DNA from: Sulfurimonas sp.
GTDB taxonomy: Bacteria > Campylobacterota > Campylobacteria > Campylobacterales > Sulfurimonadaceae
Assembly: GCA_028689055.1 (NCBI GenBank)
Contig: JAQTWZ010000005.1
Span: 29,647-93,646 of the forward strand
DNA: 64,000 nucleotides
Direction: 5' to 3'
The translations under genes and the position numbers were made by a program. Below, in pieces: positions 1-8,043 of the stretch; position 1 is the first letter of the stretch; each line of letters begins with the position of its first letter. The notes beneath the pieces are model-generated. The model saw nothing but the letters and a program-made list of their open reading frames with translations, was not told the DNA's origin and searched no databases.

Positions 1-292
1 AATCCATATCGATAGAGTCTAAATCTACAAAAAGGATATCTAATTCATGAGCGAGTTTTTCTAAAATAGCTCTTTCACTAATATAATCATAGTTATCAAT
101 GATAGAAAGGTTATAAACGCCATCTCTTACCTGCTGTACGATAAAACGTACCAGCCTATCCATCGTCATAAAACCTGAGAGTGTTATGTCGCGTAAAATC
201 AGGTTTGGATGTATTCCCTTGGCGAGAAGTCTGTCCACCTGACCTTTCATAATAGAACCATTTGCTAGTAAATCAGTTGTTACTCTATCCAC
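1..292 (-). CDS. mshE: MshE/GspE/PilB-type pilus assembly ATPase, N-terminal part (cut by window edge)
   Basis: Reading leftwards from a GTG at 292-290 gives an open frame of 97 codons running off the left edge. The translation begins VDRVTTDLLANGSIMKGQVD and continues with a helical repeat ending in LEKLAHELDILFVDLD, which resembles the MshEN/GspE N-terminal domain of type II secretion and type IV pilus ATPases. The ATPase core is outside the window. An ATG at 250-248 is an alternative start, but the GTG lies 8 nt after the preceding gene's stop and keeps the usual N-terminal helix. As last gene of the pilus operon seen here, it should be the cytoplasmic motor that drives pilin polymerisation. 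Identification rests only on the N-terminal domain and on the neighbours. Confidence 0.68.
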   Translation of the reverse strand, partial: MDRVTTDLLANGSIMKGQVDRLLAKGIHPNLILRDITLSGFMTMDRLVRFIVQQVRDGVYNLSIIDNYDYISERAILEKLAHELDILFVDLDSIDMD

Positions 293-300
293 GATTGTCC

Positions 301-846
301 CTACCAATAGATGTGTCTTTTGACAACTATTGTATCATAAAACTCTTCAATCACCATTTTACTAATTTTATCCTCTTCGAGTATATAAAGCTTATAAGAG
401 AGTTTAGAATTATGCGGATCATCAAAGATATAAACAGATTGTTTATCGTGTTTTTTAAGCTTTACATAAAAATCAAATACTTTGGATAATACATAATCTG
501 TTGTGGGCAAATTTAAACCTTCTAAGTCATACTCATCCACGAGTGCATGATAAAGAAGTTTCTTTTGCATCAGTATAATTGAAAAATAAGCGGCATTCGC
601 ACGTGCTTCTTTTGAATATTTAAGCATAGCAAGAGGCATAGCTAGTCTATCGATAAAATCTGCATGTAAGCAAGAAAAAGCATACAAAGAAAGAAATTCA
701 TCTTCTTGTTTGTACTCTTTGAGGTTTTCAAAGCCTAGATTACACGCTTCTTCGTATTTATTATTTTGAAATAAATGAAGCATTTCCTCTTTGGCATTTG
801 CATGAAGATTTAAATAAATCAATAAAAATAGTATTATAAATTTCAT
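301..846 (-). CDS. Small exported protein of the MSHA-like pilus operon, function unknown
   Basis: 181 residues starting with a clear Sec signal peptide (a hydrophobic stretch from residue 3, cleavage probably after HANA near residue 18). The rest is mostly helical and rich in Leu, Tyr and Lys; the pattern YEEACNLGFENLKEY followed by further helix pairs suggests one or two degenerate TPR-like repeats. I do not recognise a named family. The start ATG overlaps the stop of the MshN-like gene upstream by 4 nt, and the next gene (mshE) begins 8 nt after its stop, so it is translationally embedded in the pilus operon. A periplasmic accessory of pilus assembly is the natural inference. Confidence 0.6.
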   Translation of the reverse strand: MKFIILFLLIYLNLHANAKEEMLHLFQNNKYEEACNLGFENLKEYKQEDEFLSLYAFSCLHADFIDRLAMPLAMLKYSKEARANAAYFSIILMQKKLLYHALVDEYDLEGLNLPTTDYVLSKVFDFYVKLKKHDKQSVYIFDDPHNSKLSYKLYILEEDKISKMVIEEFYDTIVVKRHIYW

Positions 847-1736
847 TTGAACTTTCCTGAGAGGATTTCATCAAGCAATAAATTTGCACGACTCGAATTA
901 GACTGTTTCGCATACTCTTTTAAAACTTTGATTGCTTTTTCTTTGTCACCAAGTTTAACAAGTGATTGTGCAAAAATAATCCAGCTTGCCTCTATATCTT
1001 TGTTGAGCTCATTTGTAATAAGAGAGTAGTTGTATGCCTCACGGTATTCACCTAAATTGTAATATTTTTTAGCTATAAAAAGACTAAGTGTAGGATTGTT
1101 ATTTTTTTTAAATCTTTGAATAATTTCTTTAATATCACTATAGGTATCTTGTCTTTTTATATTGACTACACTTGTTTTAGATTTTTCTTCTTTAGGTGCT
1201 GCCTCTTCGATTGTTTGACTGGGCTTTTCCTCAAGCTCAATTGTTTCTGTCATAACTATTTCTTCCATCTTTATTGGAGTAGGAGGAGTTTGCGGTTGCA
1301 TGATTTGAATGCGTTTTGTATCACTAGCTTGTACTGGTTCATTATCATATTCAAGATTGTTGTGTTGCATATTTTTTATAAAATTCATAGATGGTGTGAG
1401 AGTAACTTTTCGTTCTTGTTCTTTTTTTTCAACATCTAAAAGAGGCTGTGTAATAGTTATGGCTGCATTTTCTTGTAATGTTGTAGTTTTTACAGAAACA
1501 ACTTGCGGAGGAATTTCATTTATATTTTTTTCTTTTATGATTATTTTTTCTTTCATTTCTTCAGGTTTATGTACGGTATTTTCTTCTTGTGTTTCTACTT
1601 TAAAATAGTTTAAATTTATTAAAATATTTAGTAGAATTATAATTAATAATGAACTGATTAGTATAACTATTAGTGGAAGATATGATTTTATTTTATAACG
1701 TAACCATTTTTGTTCGAGTTGACTGATATTAAGCAT
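843..1736 (-). CDS. MshN-like pilus biogenesis protein with one membrane helix and TPR repeats
   Basis: About 297 residues. I take ATG 1736 as start (MLNISQLEQKWLRYK): it overlaps the mshM stop by 8 nt, as is typical of coupled genes, whereas the longer frame from 1769 runs deep into mshM. A basic N-terminus is followed by one membrane helix at about residues 18-42, then a long low-complexity Glu/Pro/Thr linker (about 45-205) and a C-terminal helical region whose final segment (LFIAKKYYNLGEYREAYNYS and the next pair) is TPR-like. This layout of cytoplasmic tail, membrane helix, proline-rich spacer and periplasmic TPRs matches MshN of MSHA pilus clusters. The linker diverges too much to align by eye, so the name comes from architecture and position. 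Confidence 0.6.
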   Translation of the reverse strand: MLNISQLEQKWLRYKIKSYLPLIVILISSLLIIILLNILINLNYFKVETQEENTVHKPEEMKEKIIIKEKNINEIPPQVVSVKTTTLQENAAITITQPLLDVEKKEQERKVTLTPSMNFIKNMQHNNLEYDNEPVQASDTKRIQIMQPQTPPTPIKMEEIVMTETIELEEKPSQTIEEAAPKEEKSKTSVVNIKRQDTYSDIKEIIQRFKKNNNPTLSLFIAKKYYNLGEYREAYNYSLITNELNKDIEASWIIFAQSLVKLGDKEKAIKVLKEYAKQSNSSRANLLLDEILSGKFK

Positions 1737-2541
1737 GTAATAAACCTGTATGAAGTGCGGACATCTCAATTATTTTTGTGGAGACACTGTTCGTTTTTAG
1801 TGAGTAAAGTTTATGATTGTTTTCATAAATAGTATAGATATCGAAAAGTGTATAGAGCAGTTTATTAGTATCTCTGTAGTTACCTCGCGTGATTTTATGA
1901 ATTAGGTTGACAGATTTGTTTGTAAACATATTGGCACTGTCAAAACAGTTGGCTTTCATAAGTTTTTTTTGGATATAAATTTTTAATTCTGCACTCGAAG
2001 CATTCTCAAGCTCTATACTTTCCCAGATTCTTGTTTGAAAATGCTCTTTTGCAATAAGGTCTTCTTTGTCTGTTTTATGGAGTGTGATAACAAATTTTAC
2101 ACTTCTTGTATCTGAAAGTAATCGTATCTTTTCCATAAGCTGATTTGAATAGAGTTGTGCTTCATCAAGTAAAATAATAGGAATAGCATTAAATGAACTT
2201 TGCTTAACAATTTTCATAAATTGTGTAAAATTGAGTTCTCCTTTATAATTTACAGAAAATATATCTTGTGCTAATGTTCTAAAAAATTCACTTTCATCTA
2301 AAATAGGAGTTTTGTAAATAAACATTGGTTGATTTTTTGAGATATCATGGTAAAGCTTATTGAGAAACATACTTTTACCAGTTCCTGGTCTCCCATAAAG
2401 CAATACCATTTTCAGTGGTTTATTTATTGAGTCTTTTAGAGACTGATAAATGCTTGATATTCGATCAAGCTGTATATAATCTTTCGCATTTACCGTATCT
2501 AAAAAAACATCTTTTGAATTTTGAAAGATACTAGTACTCAT
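1729..2541 (-). CDS. mshM: MshM/ExeA-like AAA ATPase of the MSHA-type pilus
   Basis: 270 residues. Walker A GRPGTGKS lies at residues 50-57 and Walker B PIILLDEAQ at about 121-129. Both fit the ExeA/GspA family of AAA ATPases that helps place the secretin in the envelope. In MSHA clusters this ATPase (MshM) sits beside the secretin gene, as here: mshL ends 4 nt upstream. ExeA proteins often carry a periplasmic peptidoglycan-binding part, but this one ends soon after the ATPase module. It overlaps the following MshN-like gene by 8 nt. The product should be a cytoplasmic ATP-dependent assembly factor; family assignment is secure, the detailed role is by analogy. Confidence 0.8.
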   Translation of the reverse strand: MSTSIFQNSKDVFLDTVNAKDYIQLDRISSIYQSLKDSINKPLKMVLLYGRPGTGKSMFLNKLYHDISKNQPMFIYKTPILDESEFFRTLAQDIFSVNYKGELNFTQFMKIVKQSSFNAIPIILLDEAQLYSNQLMEKIRLLSDTRSVKFVITLHKTDKEDLIAKEHFQTRIWESIELENASSAELKIYIQKKLMKANCFDSANMFTNKSVNLIHKITRGNYRDTNKLLYTLFDIYTIYENNHKLYSLKTNSVSTKIIEMSALHTGLLHA

Positions 2542-2545
2542 AACC

Positions 2546-4129
2546 TTATTCTTTTTCTGTACTGTTAAAGTCTGTTCTATCGCTTTTTAAAAGGCTATTT
2601 GAGAGCCCCTCATAACCTAAATCTGATAATGATACAGAGTTTTTCTCTCTATGTATAATATGTGGTTCAATAATAACAACAAGTTCTTGTGTTACTTTGA
2701 TATCGTTTTCATATTTGAAGAGGTAATTAACAATAGGAATATCACCCAAAAGAGGGACTTTATTTGTTTCTCGTGTATTTTTAGTATTAATAAGACCACC
2801 TAAGATGATTCTATTGCCATCCTTGACTGTTACAACCGAAGAGAGTTGACGACGATTAAGGTCTGGCGGCATATCTCTACCAGTATTGGATTCTTGTGAT
2901 ATATCAACATTTGTTTCTGATAAAGATGGATTGATAATCAAAGTAATAGCGTTGTCATCTGCAATTTCAGGAGTTATAGAGAGAAGAACGCCTGCAAAAA
3001 CAGATTGAATGTTTTCACTTGCCGATGTTAGTGAGCCAGCTGTTCCTGCAGTTGATAATGACTCTGATTTTATTTTATAAAAATACTCTGTTCCTGCGGT
3101 GATAAGAGCTGGCTGATTGTTGAGTGTAAGTACTTTTGGATTGGATATTGCGCTTACATCTCCTTGCGTTTGAAGAAATTTGATGACTTCATTTAAACTT
3201 CCTCCTGCTTTGAAACTCACAAGACTTGCAGCACCCTTAATAGCATCTGCAGCAATCTCTGTTTCTGTAATATTGATTTTGCCAGAATCCGAGTCCCAAG
3301 CAGATACATTTTGATTTTGTAGTTTGTGTACACTTAGTTCTACATTTTGCAGTGCATAAATCTGGCTCCAGTCTATTCCTGTACTTTTTCCATCAGAGAT
3401 GGTAACTGTTAAAAGTTGTACATCAATGAGTACTTGGAGCTGTACTTTATCTTGAAGTTTTTTGAGATAATCATCAAAGCGTTTCATCTGTTTTGCTGTT
3501 GCAGTTATTGTGATAAGACCTGCATTTTTGTTGATGATTGGTTTTGGTGCTTCATACACATCTTGAGGTCTATTGAGTATTCTTTGAAGTTCCAAGTCTA
3601 ATTCTTCCCAAAATTTGACTTCATCTAAACTTTCTATTTTAATGCCTGATTGTGCGCCAGAAGTAGTTTTTCCATTTGATGTTTGGGGCGTTGAGCCTCC
3701 TGACATACCACTTGCTTGTGAGTTGGATTGAGAGCTGAGAGTGATATCCGTACTTCCTTTCCCTGACCTTTGTGAAAGAATATAATCAATATTAAATACT
3801 TTTGTAGTTAAATAAGAGATTTTGAGTACATTATTTTCAAGAGTATAAGAGAGATTATTTTCACTTAAAACAATGGCTAAAACTTCATCAATTGTCAAAT
3901 TTTTTAAATGCGTTTTATTGAGTTTTGTATTTAAAAACTCTTCGGCATGAGGATCTGCTACAATGATACTAAATTGACATTCATCGCTTAGCTGTTCAAT
4001 AAACTCTATAATCTTTGTGTCTTTTGTGGAACTAATACTAAAAAGTTCATAAGAACAATCAGCAAAGGCACTCGTAGAGAGCAGTAGAGCCAATAAAGTT
4101 GCGTTTATTTTTCTATTAAGAAGTTTCAT
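2546..4129 (-). CDS. mshL: MshL-type outer-membrane secretin
   Basis: 527 residues. An N-terminal signal peptide (hydrophobic run LLALLLSTSAFA, cleavage before the Asp-Cys near residue 24) precedes a short secretin/TonB-type domain (about 30-110, ending in SYTLENNVLKISY). A Gly/Ser/Gln-rich spacer spans about 120-165, followed by an N1-like domain and then the C-terminal secretin pore domain with the hallmarks VPLLGDIPIVNYLFKYE and ELVVIIEPHII. It forms the ring through which the pilus crosses the outer membrane. It follows the MshK-like gene by 9 nt and precedes mshM by 4 nt. About 50 residues after the secretin core form a short hydrophilic tail. Membership of the MshL branch rather than PilQ/GspD is supported by the adjacent mshM. 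Confidence 0.85.
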   Translation of the reverse strand: MKLLNRKINATLLALLLSTSAFADCSYELFSISSTKDTKIIEFIEQLSDECQFSIIVADPHAEEFLNTKLNKTHLKNLTIDEVLAIVLSENNLSYTLENNVLKISYLTTKVFNIDYILSQRSGKGSTDITLSSQSNSQASGMSGGSTPQTSNGKTTSGAQSGIKIESLDEVKFWEELDLELQRILNRPQDVYEAPKPIINKNAGLITITATAKQMKRFDDYLKKLQDKVQLQVLIDVQLLTVTISDGKSTGIDWSQIYALQNVELSVHKLQNQNVSAWDSDSGKINITETEIAADAIKGAASLVSFKAGGSLNEVIKFLQTQGDVSAISNPKVLTLNNQPALITAGTEYFYKIKSESLSTAGTAGSLTSASENIQSVFAGVLLSITPEIADDNAITLIINPSLSETNVDISQESNTGRDMPPDLNRRQLSSVVTVKDGNRIILGGLINTKNTRETNKVPLLGDIPIVNYLFKYENDIKVTQELVVIIEPHIIHREKNSVSLSDLGYEGLSNSLLKSDRTDFNSTEKE

Positions 4130-4138
4130 TTTTAGTTC

Positions 4139-4585
4139 CTACTTGTTTTTAAATTTTAGATTTTTACTATCGCTTTGTGTACTAAGCGTTAGTTTCTTAT
4201 TTTTACTTGTTAGGTGAGCAGATTTAAGGTCTAAACTTACAACTTTGTAGCCCTGAACTGTATCACCTACTTTGCACCACTTACCATTTATGAGAGCAGA
4301 CCCATTCATAATTGCAACAAGTTTGAGTGTAGGTGCAGTTGGTAAAGGAGTCTTAAAAGCAAAAGTAGCACTTGTGGCTGGTAGCTTTTTTTCGGTGTTA
4401 GTAGTATCCAAAGCAACTTTCTTTTCAAGAAAAATAAAAGGATCATTTAACGCAGATATGGTTACTGAAGCAACACCTATTCTAGGAGGTTTAATAGCAT
4501 CAACTTGATGATCCACCCATGCAAGCTCGCTGGAACTGAGTGTAAGTGTAAAAACAAAAAAGCCAAAAATTACGTTCTTATTCAT
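4139..4585 (-). CDS. MshK/PilP-like periplasmic pilus protein
   Basis: 148 residues from ATG 4585, which overlaps the previous gene's stop as TAATG; an upstream ATG at 4603 would lie inside that gene and is less likely. A signal peptide (NVIFGFFVFTLTLSSS) is followed by a spacer of about 60 residues and a small C-terminal beta domain: LVAIMNGSALINGKWCKVGD, then VVSLDLKSAHL. That is the pattern of the HR/PilP-type domain shared by GspC, PilP and MshK, which contacts the secretin from the inner-membrane side. It lies between the PilO-like and secretin genes, exactly where MshK or PilP would be expected. The ending is Lys/Ser/Asn rich. Family assignment is by motif shape and position. Confidence 0.6.
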   Translation of the reverse strand: MNKNVIFGFFVFTLTLSSSELAWVDHQVDAIKPPRIGVASVTISALNDPFIFLEKKVALDTTNTEKKLPATSATFAFKTPLPTAPTLKLVAIMNGSALINGKWCKVGDTVQGYKVVSLDLKSAHLTSKNKKLTLSTQSDSKNLKFKNK

Positions 4586-5217
4586 TAGTATATAATCCCC
4601 CAAACTGAGATATTTAAATCAGAGTGTAAGCCATTAGCTGCTGTGATATTCATATCGTGTATATCGACAACAAGATCACTTTGTTCGAGTGAATTAATGA
4701 AGTTTACAGTGTTTTTATACCCAGCAACAGATGAAACAGTAATATCTAAAACATGCCCAAAGGAGGTGTTCATCTGAGCTAGTTGATTGGTGAAGTTTAA
4801 AATTTTAACATCATATTTTTTTGCATTAGTGGAGATAGAATGCAAATACTCACCCCATGCTCTTTCATCATAAATTAAAAAAGCAATGGCTTCTATTTTA
4901 TTTTTTATATATGCATTATTGTCTTTATGCATAAGCATTTCATTTGATGCTTGTATAGTTTCAGCTTCAAGCTGGGCTACTTTGGCTTCAGTGTTATATT
5001 TTAAGTACAAATTGTCATTTTTAATATTTGTTTCGACGTTAATTATTTCATGATTTTTAGTTTCAAAATTTTCAAATGAACTTTCCCAAAAGAAAAGATA
5101 GGAAATAGCAAAAATAACAGCAAAAATCATAATGTATGTTATATAAATGTCTTTTTGACTTTTTTCCTTAAAACTACCGTCAATCTGGTGTAAAAAATCC
5201 TCAATATTTATTTTCAT
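4585..5217 (-). CDS. MshJ/PilO-like inner-membrane pilus protein
   Basis: 210 residues. A cytoplasmic N-terminus of about 25 residues is followed by one membrane helix (about 27-46, IYITYIMIFAVIFAISYLFF), a coiled-coil stretch rich in Glu, Ala and Asn (about 55-105), and a C-terminal alpha/beta ferredoxin-like domain (about 120-210). This is the PilO/MshJ/GspM layout. PilO-type proteins pair with PilN-type proteins in the inner membrane and connect the cytoplasmic actin-like PilM part to the periplasmic PilP part. The start overlaps the preceding mshI-like gene by 4 nt and the stop overlaps the next start. Assigned from topology and operon position; sequence identity in this family is always low. 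Confidence 0.65.
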   Translation of the reverse strand: MKINIEDFLHQIDGSFKEKSQKDIYITYIMIFAVIFAISYLFFWESSFENFETKNHEIINVETNIKNDNLYLKYNTEAKVAQLEAETIQASNEMLMHKDNNAYIKNKIEAIAFLIYDERAWGEYLHSISTNAKKYDVKILNFTNQLAQMNTSFGHVLDITVSSVAGYKNTVNFINSLEQSDLVVDIHDMNITAANGLHSDLNISVWGIIY

Positions 5218-6749
5218 AATAGTTCTACCTTTAATGCACTAAAGTATTTTTTTGTATCATCTTTATAAGATATGTAATTGAGCGAAAATTTGAAAACACC
5301 TTGATGCATGTTGGTTAAGTGCTCAACAAGTTTGGTTATTTTTTTATCATCTTCCGCGACAAGATTGAGCGTTAATGTTTTAATGGACTCTTTTTCATTA
5401 TAGTTAAGAGTTTCAAGCTGTACATCATAATCATTTAAATCTTTTGTTAGTGTAGAAATAAGTTGGGCTTTCATGGGATAATTAACTTTAACGTCATGGA
5501 TTTTGATTAAAGTGTTTTTCTTATCGGTATATTCATCTTTCTCTTTTTTCAAGAGAGCTAAAGCTTTCTCTTTATCTGCTTCTTTATTTTTGATAGTAGT
5601 CTCTCTTGAAATCTTTATATTATGTACATCAACATATTCCTGTTGGAGTAGATTGAGTTGTAATTCCTGCGCATAACTTAGCACCCAATAAGTGATTGGA
5701 TAAGCAAAAGCTATAGCAAAAGAAGCGGCCACTGCCATAATCAGCTTTCCACTTTCACGTTTTATAAATTTTGGCGGACGATGAAATGTACTGAAATTAC
5801 TTTCATATCTTTCATGAGGTGATAATGTCGCATAGACATGCATAAGCGCATGCATTTGTTCAATATGCTCACTATTACTTTGGAACCCATAATCAAATGC
5901 AAAGTCACTTGCTTTAATATTAAGTTCAGATTCTATCATCTCGTCTAGTTTTGTGAGAGATGGTATTTTCATGCCAATATATAAATGCTCTATTTTTTCT
6001 AGGTCAAAAGCCCGTTTTAAATATGTAAGAATGTCATTGATATTTACAAACAGTTCTTTATATAACTTAATAACGAAGCTTTTGTAGCTGCTCTGCGTTT
6101 CTTTGAGACTTTGTGTAGAAATAAAGTTGATGAAATCTTGATATTCCACTCTTTCACCATAAAGTTCGCAAAATCTTTCATGCATTTGTTTTAGCGAGAA
6201 CTTTATAGACTTGGCATATACAAACTCTTTATCATGATAGATAGTAACAAAAGCATCGTTTTCTTGAATATAAATAAAACAGTGTACCCCATTATTTTGA
6301 ATGAGGTTTTTTGTATAGAGTGATTTAAGTAAAAGAGGTGATGGGATAATAATATCAATATATTTTAGCTTATCTATAGCATCTTGATATGTTTGAGTAA
6401 TTATGAGTGGATCAACAATAAAAACATTAAAGTACCTATTTTCTAAATCAAGAGTATTAAATGTTTCTATAAATTGAATTTGATATTCTACCGCTTGATC
6501 GAGTGCAAGTTCGTCATAGACTTTGTTGAAAATAGCATCTGTTAAATCTTCTTGGGGAATGTTTTTACTGATTTCAATTTTTGCATTTATAAAGCTATGT
6601 GTATTTAGAAAAGAGATTACAAACTGATTTTGTACATACGAAGGTGTAAAAGCTTCATCCAAAATATTAGACATACCACTAAAATATGTATTATTATAGG
6701 GATTAATTGATATTACACTTGAAAAAGAGTGCTGCGTTGATTTGTCCAT
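5214..6749 (-). CDS. mshI: MshI-like protein: PilM-type actin-like domain fused to PilN-type membrane domain
   Basis: 511 residues. Residues 1 to about 300 look like a PilM/GspL-type actin fold (SSVISINPYNNTYFSG; FVTIYHDKEFVYAKS; a segment ending DYGFQSNSEHIEQMHALMHV), though phosphate-binding motifs are weak. A membrane helix at about 337-358 (LIMAVAASFAIAFAYPITYW) is followed by a Lys/Glu coiled coil (about 375-420) and a PilN-like alpha/beta domain to the end (QLETLNYNEKESIKTLTLNL). PilM and PilN functions are thus in one chain, as in MshI/GspL-type proteins. It begins 10 nt after the Pgp1-like gene, so the pilus genes continue the cell-wall transcription unit without a visible terminator. 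Confidence 0.65.
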   Translation of the reverse strand: MDKSTQHSFSSVISINPYNNTYFSGMSNILDEAFTPSYVQNQFVISFLNTHSFINAKIEISKNIPQEDLTDAIFNKVYDELALDQAVEYQIQFIETFNTLDLENRYFNVFIVDPLIITQTYQDAIDKLKYIDIIIPSPLLLKSLYTKNLIQNNGVHCFIYIQENDAFVTIYHDKEFVYAKSIKFSLKQMHERFCELYGERVEYQDFINFISTQSLKETQSSYKSFVIKLYKELFVNINDILTYLKRAFDLEKIEHLYIGMKIPSLTKLDEMIESELNIKASDFAFDYGFQSNSEHIEQMHALMHVYATLSPHERYESNFSTFHRPPKFIKRESGKLIMAVAASFAIAFAYPITYWVLSYAQELQLNLLQQEYVDVHNIKISRETTIKNKEADKEKALALLKKEKDEYTDKKNTLIKIHDVKVNYPMKAQLISTLTKDLNDYDVQLETLNYNEKESIKTLTLNLVAEDDKKITKLVEHLTNMHQGVFKFSLNYISYKDDTKKYFSALKVELL

Positions 6750-6759
6750 AGCTATAATC

Positions 6760-8043
6760 CTATTTAAATTTTACCATTAATGTGGTGCAAAATTCATCAT
6801 CTTTGTAAAACTCTACTCGATAAACTTTCTTGAGTGTGTCAAGTGAAAAACTCTCACTCATATCACTTTGTTTTAAGCGTATTTCCTCTTCATTGGAAAC
6901 CCCTTTGGAATAGTATCCAATAACATTCACACGTACGCCATCATTTTTTAATATCTTAAAATCGTCATTTACAAAAAAAGATGAAGCTTTCTCTACGGAA
7001 GTAACATTTCCGTCTATCTCAATTTTATAAGTATCAGGACATGAATCTGATAGTTTAAAGTACTGAGGCTTAAGCTCAGTTAACTTTTTGTTTGCTATAA
7101 AGACTTCGATCTTTCCCTTAGAATATTCCACTGATCCCAAGGGACTGGAAAAGCTAAAGAGATTATCAATCGATTTTATCGGAATAAAGCTTAAAGAATT
7201 TTTGATATCCTTTAAATTTAGTGAAATATTATTATTTATACTAACAAAACCATATTCCTCAATAATTGTATTTATCTCTTTCTCATTCATATCAAATTTT
7301 CTTGTAAATTTAATATCCATTATCTTCATAAATTCTTCTATTGCAAGGAGTTGGTAAAAAACTTTTTCAGATAAAGAAGAGAGATTTTTACTACTTTCAA
7401 TTGCAAACGCAGGTTTGTTGTTAGTTACTGCAAAGTAGGTCAGTGAGAGTTGCATTGCTTCATCATCAAACTTTGTGTTAGTATTCCTTACATCAAAACT
7501 ATGGTGTGATTTTAGAAGTTTTTTATTGAGATTTTCTTTTACAAGAGAAGCAATTTCATCAAGATTACCAAAAGGCTGATTTTCTTTGAGTTTACATTGA
7601 TCAATAACGCAGGTTTGTCCCCATGCATTTGGATTGAAGATATTACCTTGTTTTTCTTTTCTATAAAAACCGTGTCCATCATGTAGATTGAGTATAAGTG
7701 ATACTTTTTCTTCTAAAATAATTTTTTTTATCTCTTCTATGGTTTGTTTGTCAGAATCATTCTCTTTTATAGCAGAAAACTTTCTATTCATATCACCATA
7801 AATACCTCTAGAATTTTGTTGAATACTTTTTTGATTGAGGTTTGGAACAATCCATAGATTTTTTGACTCTATTTCATAGTGCGTTGCAAGAATAGAAGCT
7901 GCAAAATAGCCACCTGGTTCATCACCATGTATCCCACCTATAACAAGTAGAGTAGTATTGAAATCTGCATTTTCTTTTTTAATAAGTTGAATTTCTCCAT
8001 GCAGGGTAGAGAAATATAATAAAATAAATAAAAAAAACTTCAT
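6760..8043 (-). CDS. pgp1: M14-family DL-carboxypeptidase, Pgp1/Csd4-like cell-shape enzyme
   Basis: 427 residues with an N-terminal signal peptide (KFFLFILLYFSTLHG). The peptidase M14 zinc site is readable: GGIHGDEPGG gives His39 and Glu42, and NLHDGHGFY gives His121. Arg/Asn-rich substrate residues follow in NQKSIQQNSRGIYGDMNRKF. Campylobacter Pgp1 and Helicobacter Csd4 trim the muropeptide tripeptide to a dipeptide, and this is needed for helical shape. Helicobacter Csd4 is known for Gln instead of His as first zinc ligand; here the standard His is present. Two further beta-rich domains occupy the C-terminal half. It starts one base after the stop of the Pgp2-like gene, so both trimming enzymes would be made together. 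Periplasmic. Confidence 0.8.
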   Translation of the reverse strand: MKFFLFILLYFSTLHGEIQLIKKENADFNTTLLVIGGIHGDEPGGYFAASILATHYEIESKNLWIVPNLNQKSIQQNSRGIYGDMNRKFSAIKENDSDKQTIEEIKKIILEEKVSLILNLHDGHGFYRKEKQGNIFNPNAWGQTCVIDQCKLKENQPFGNLDEIASLVKENLNKKLLKSHHSFDVRNTNTKFDDEAMQLSLTYFAVTNNKPAFAIESSKNLSSLSEKVFYQLLAIEEFMKIMDIKFTRKFDMNEKEINTIIEEYGFVSINNNISLNLKDIKNSLSFIPIKSIDNLFSFSSPLGSVEYSKGKIEVFIANKKLTELKPQYFKLSDSCPDTYKIEIDGNVTSVEKASSFFVNDDFKILKNDGVRVNVIGYYSKGVSNEEEIRLKQSDMSESFSLDTLKKVYRVEFYKDDEFCTTLMVKFK

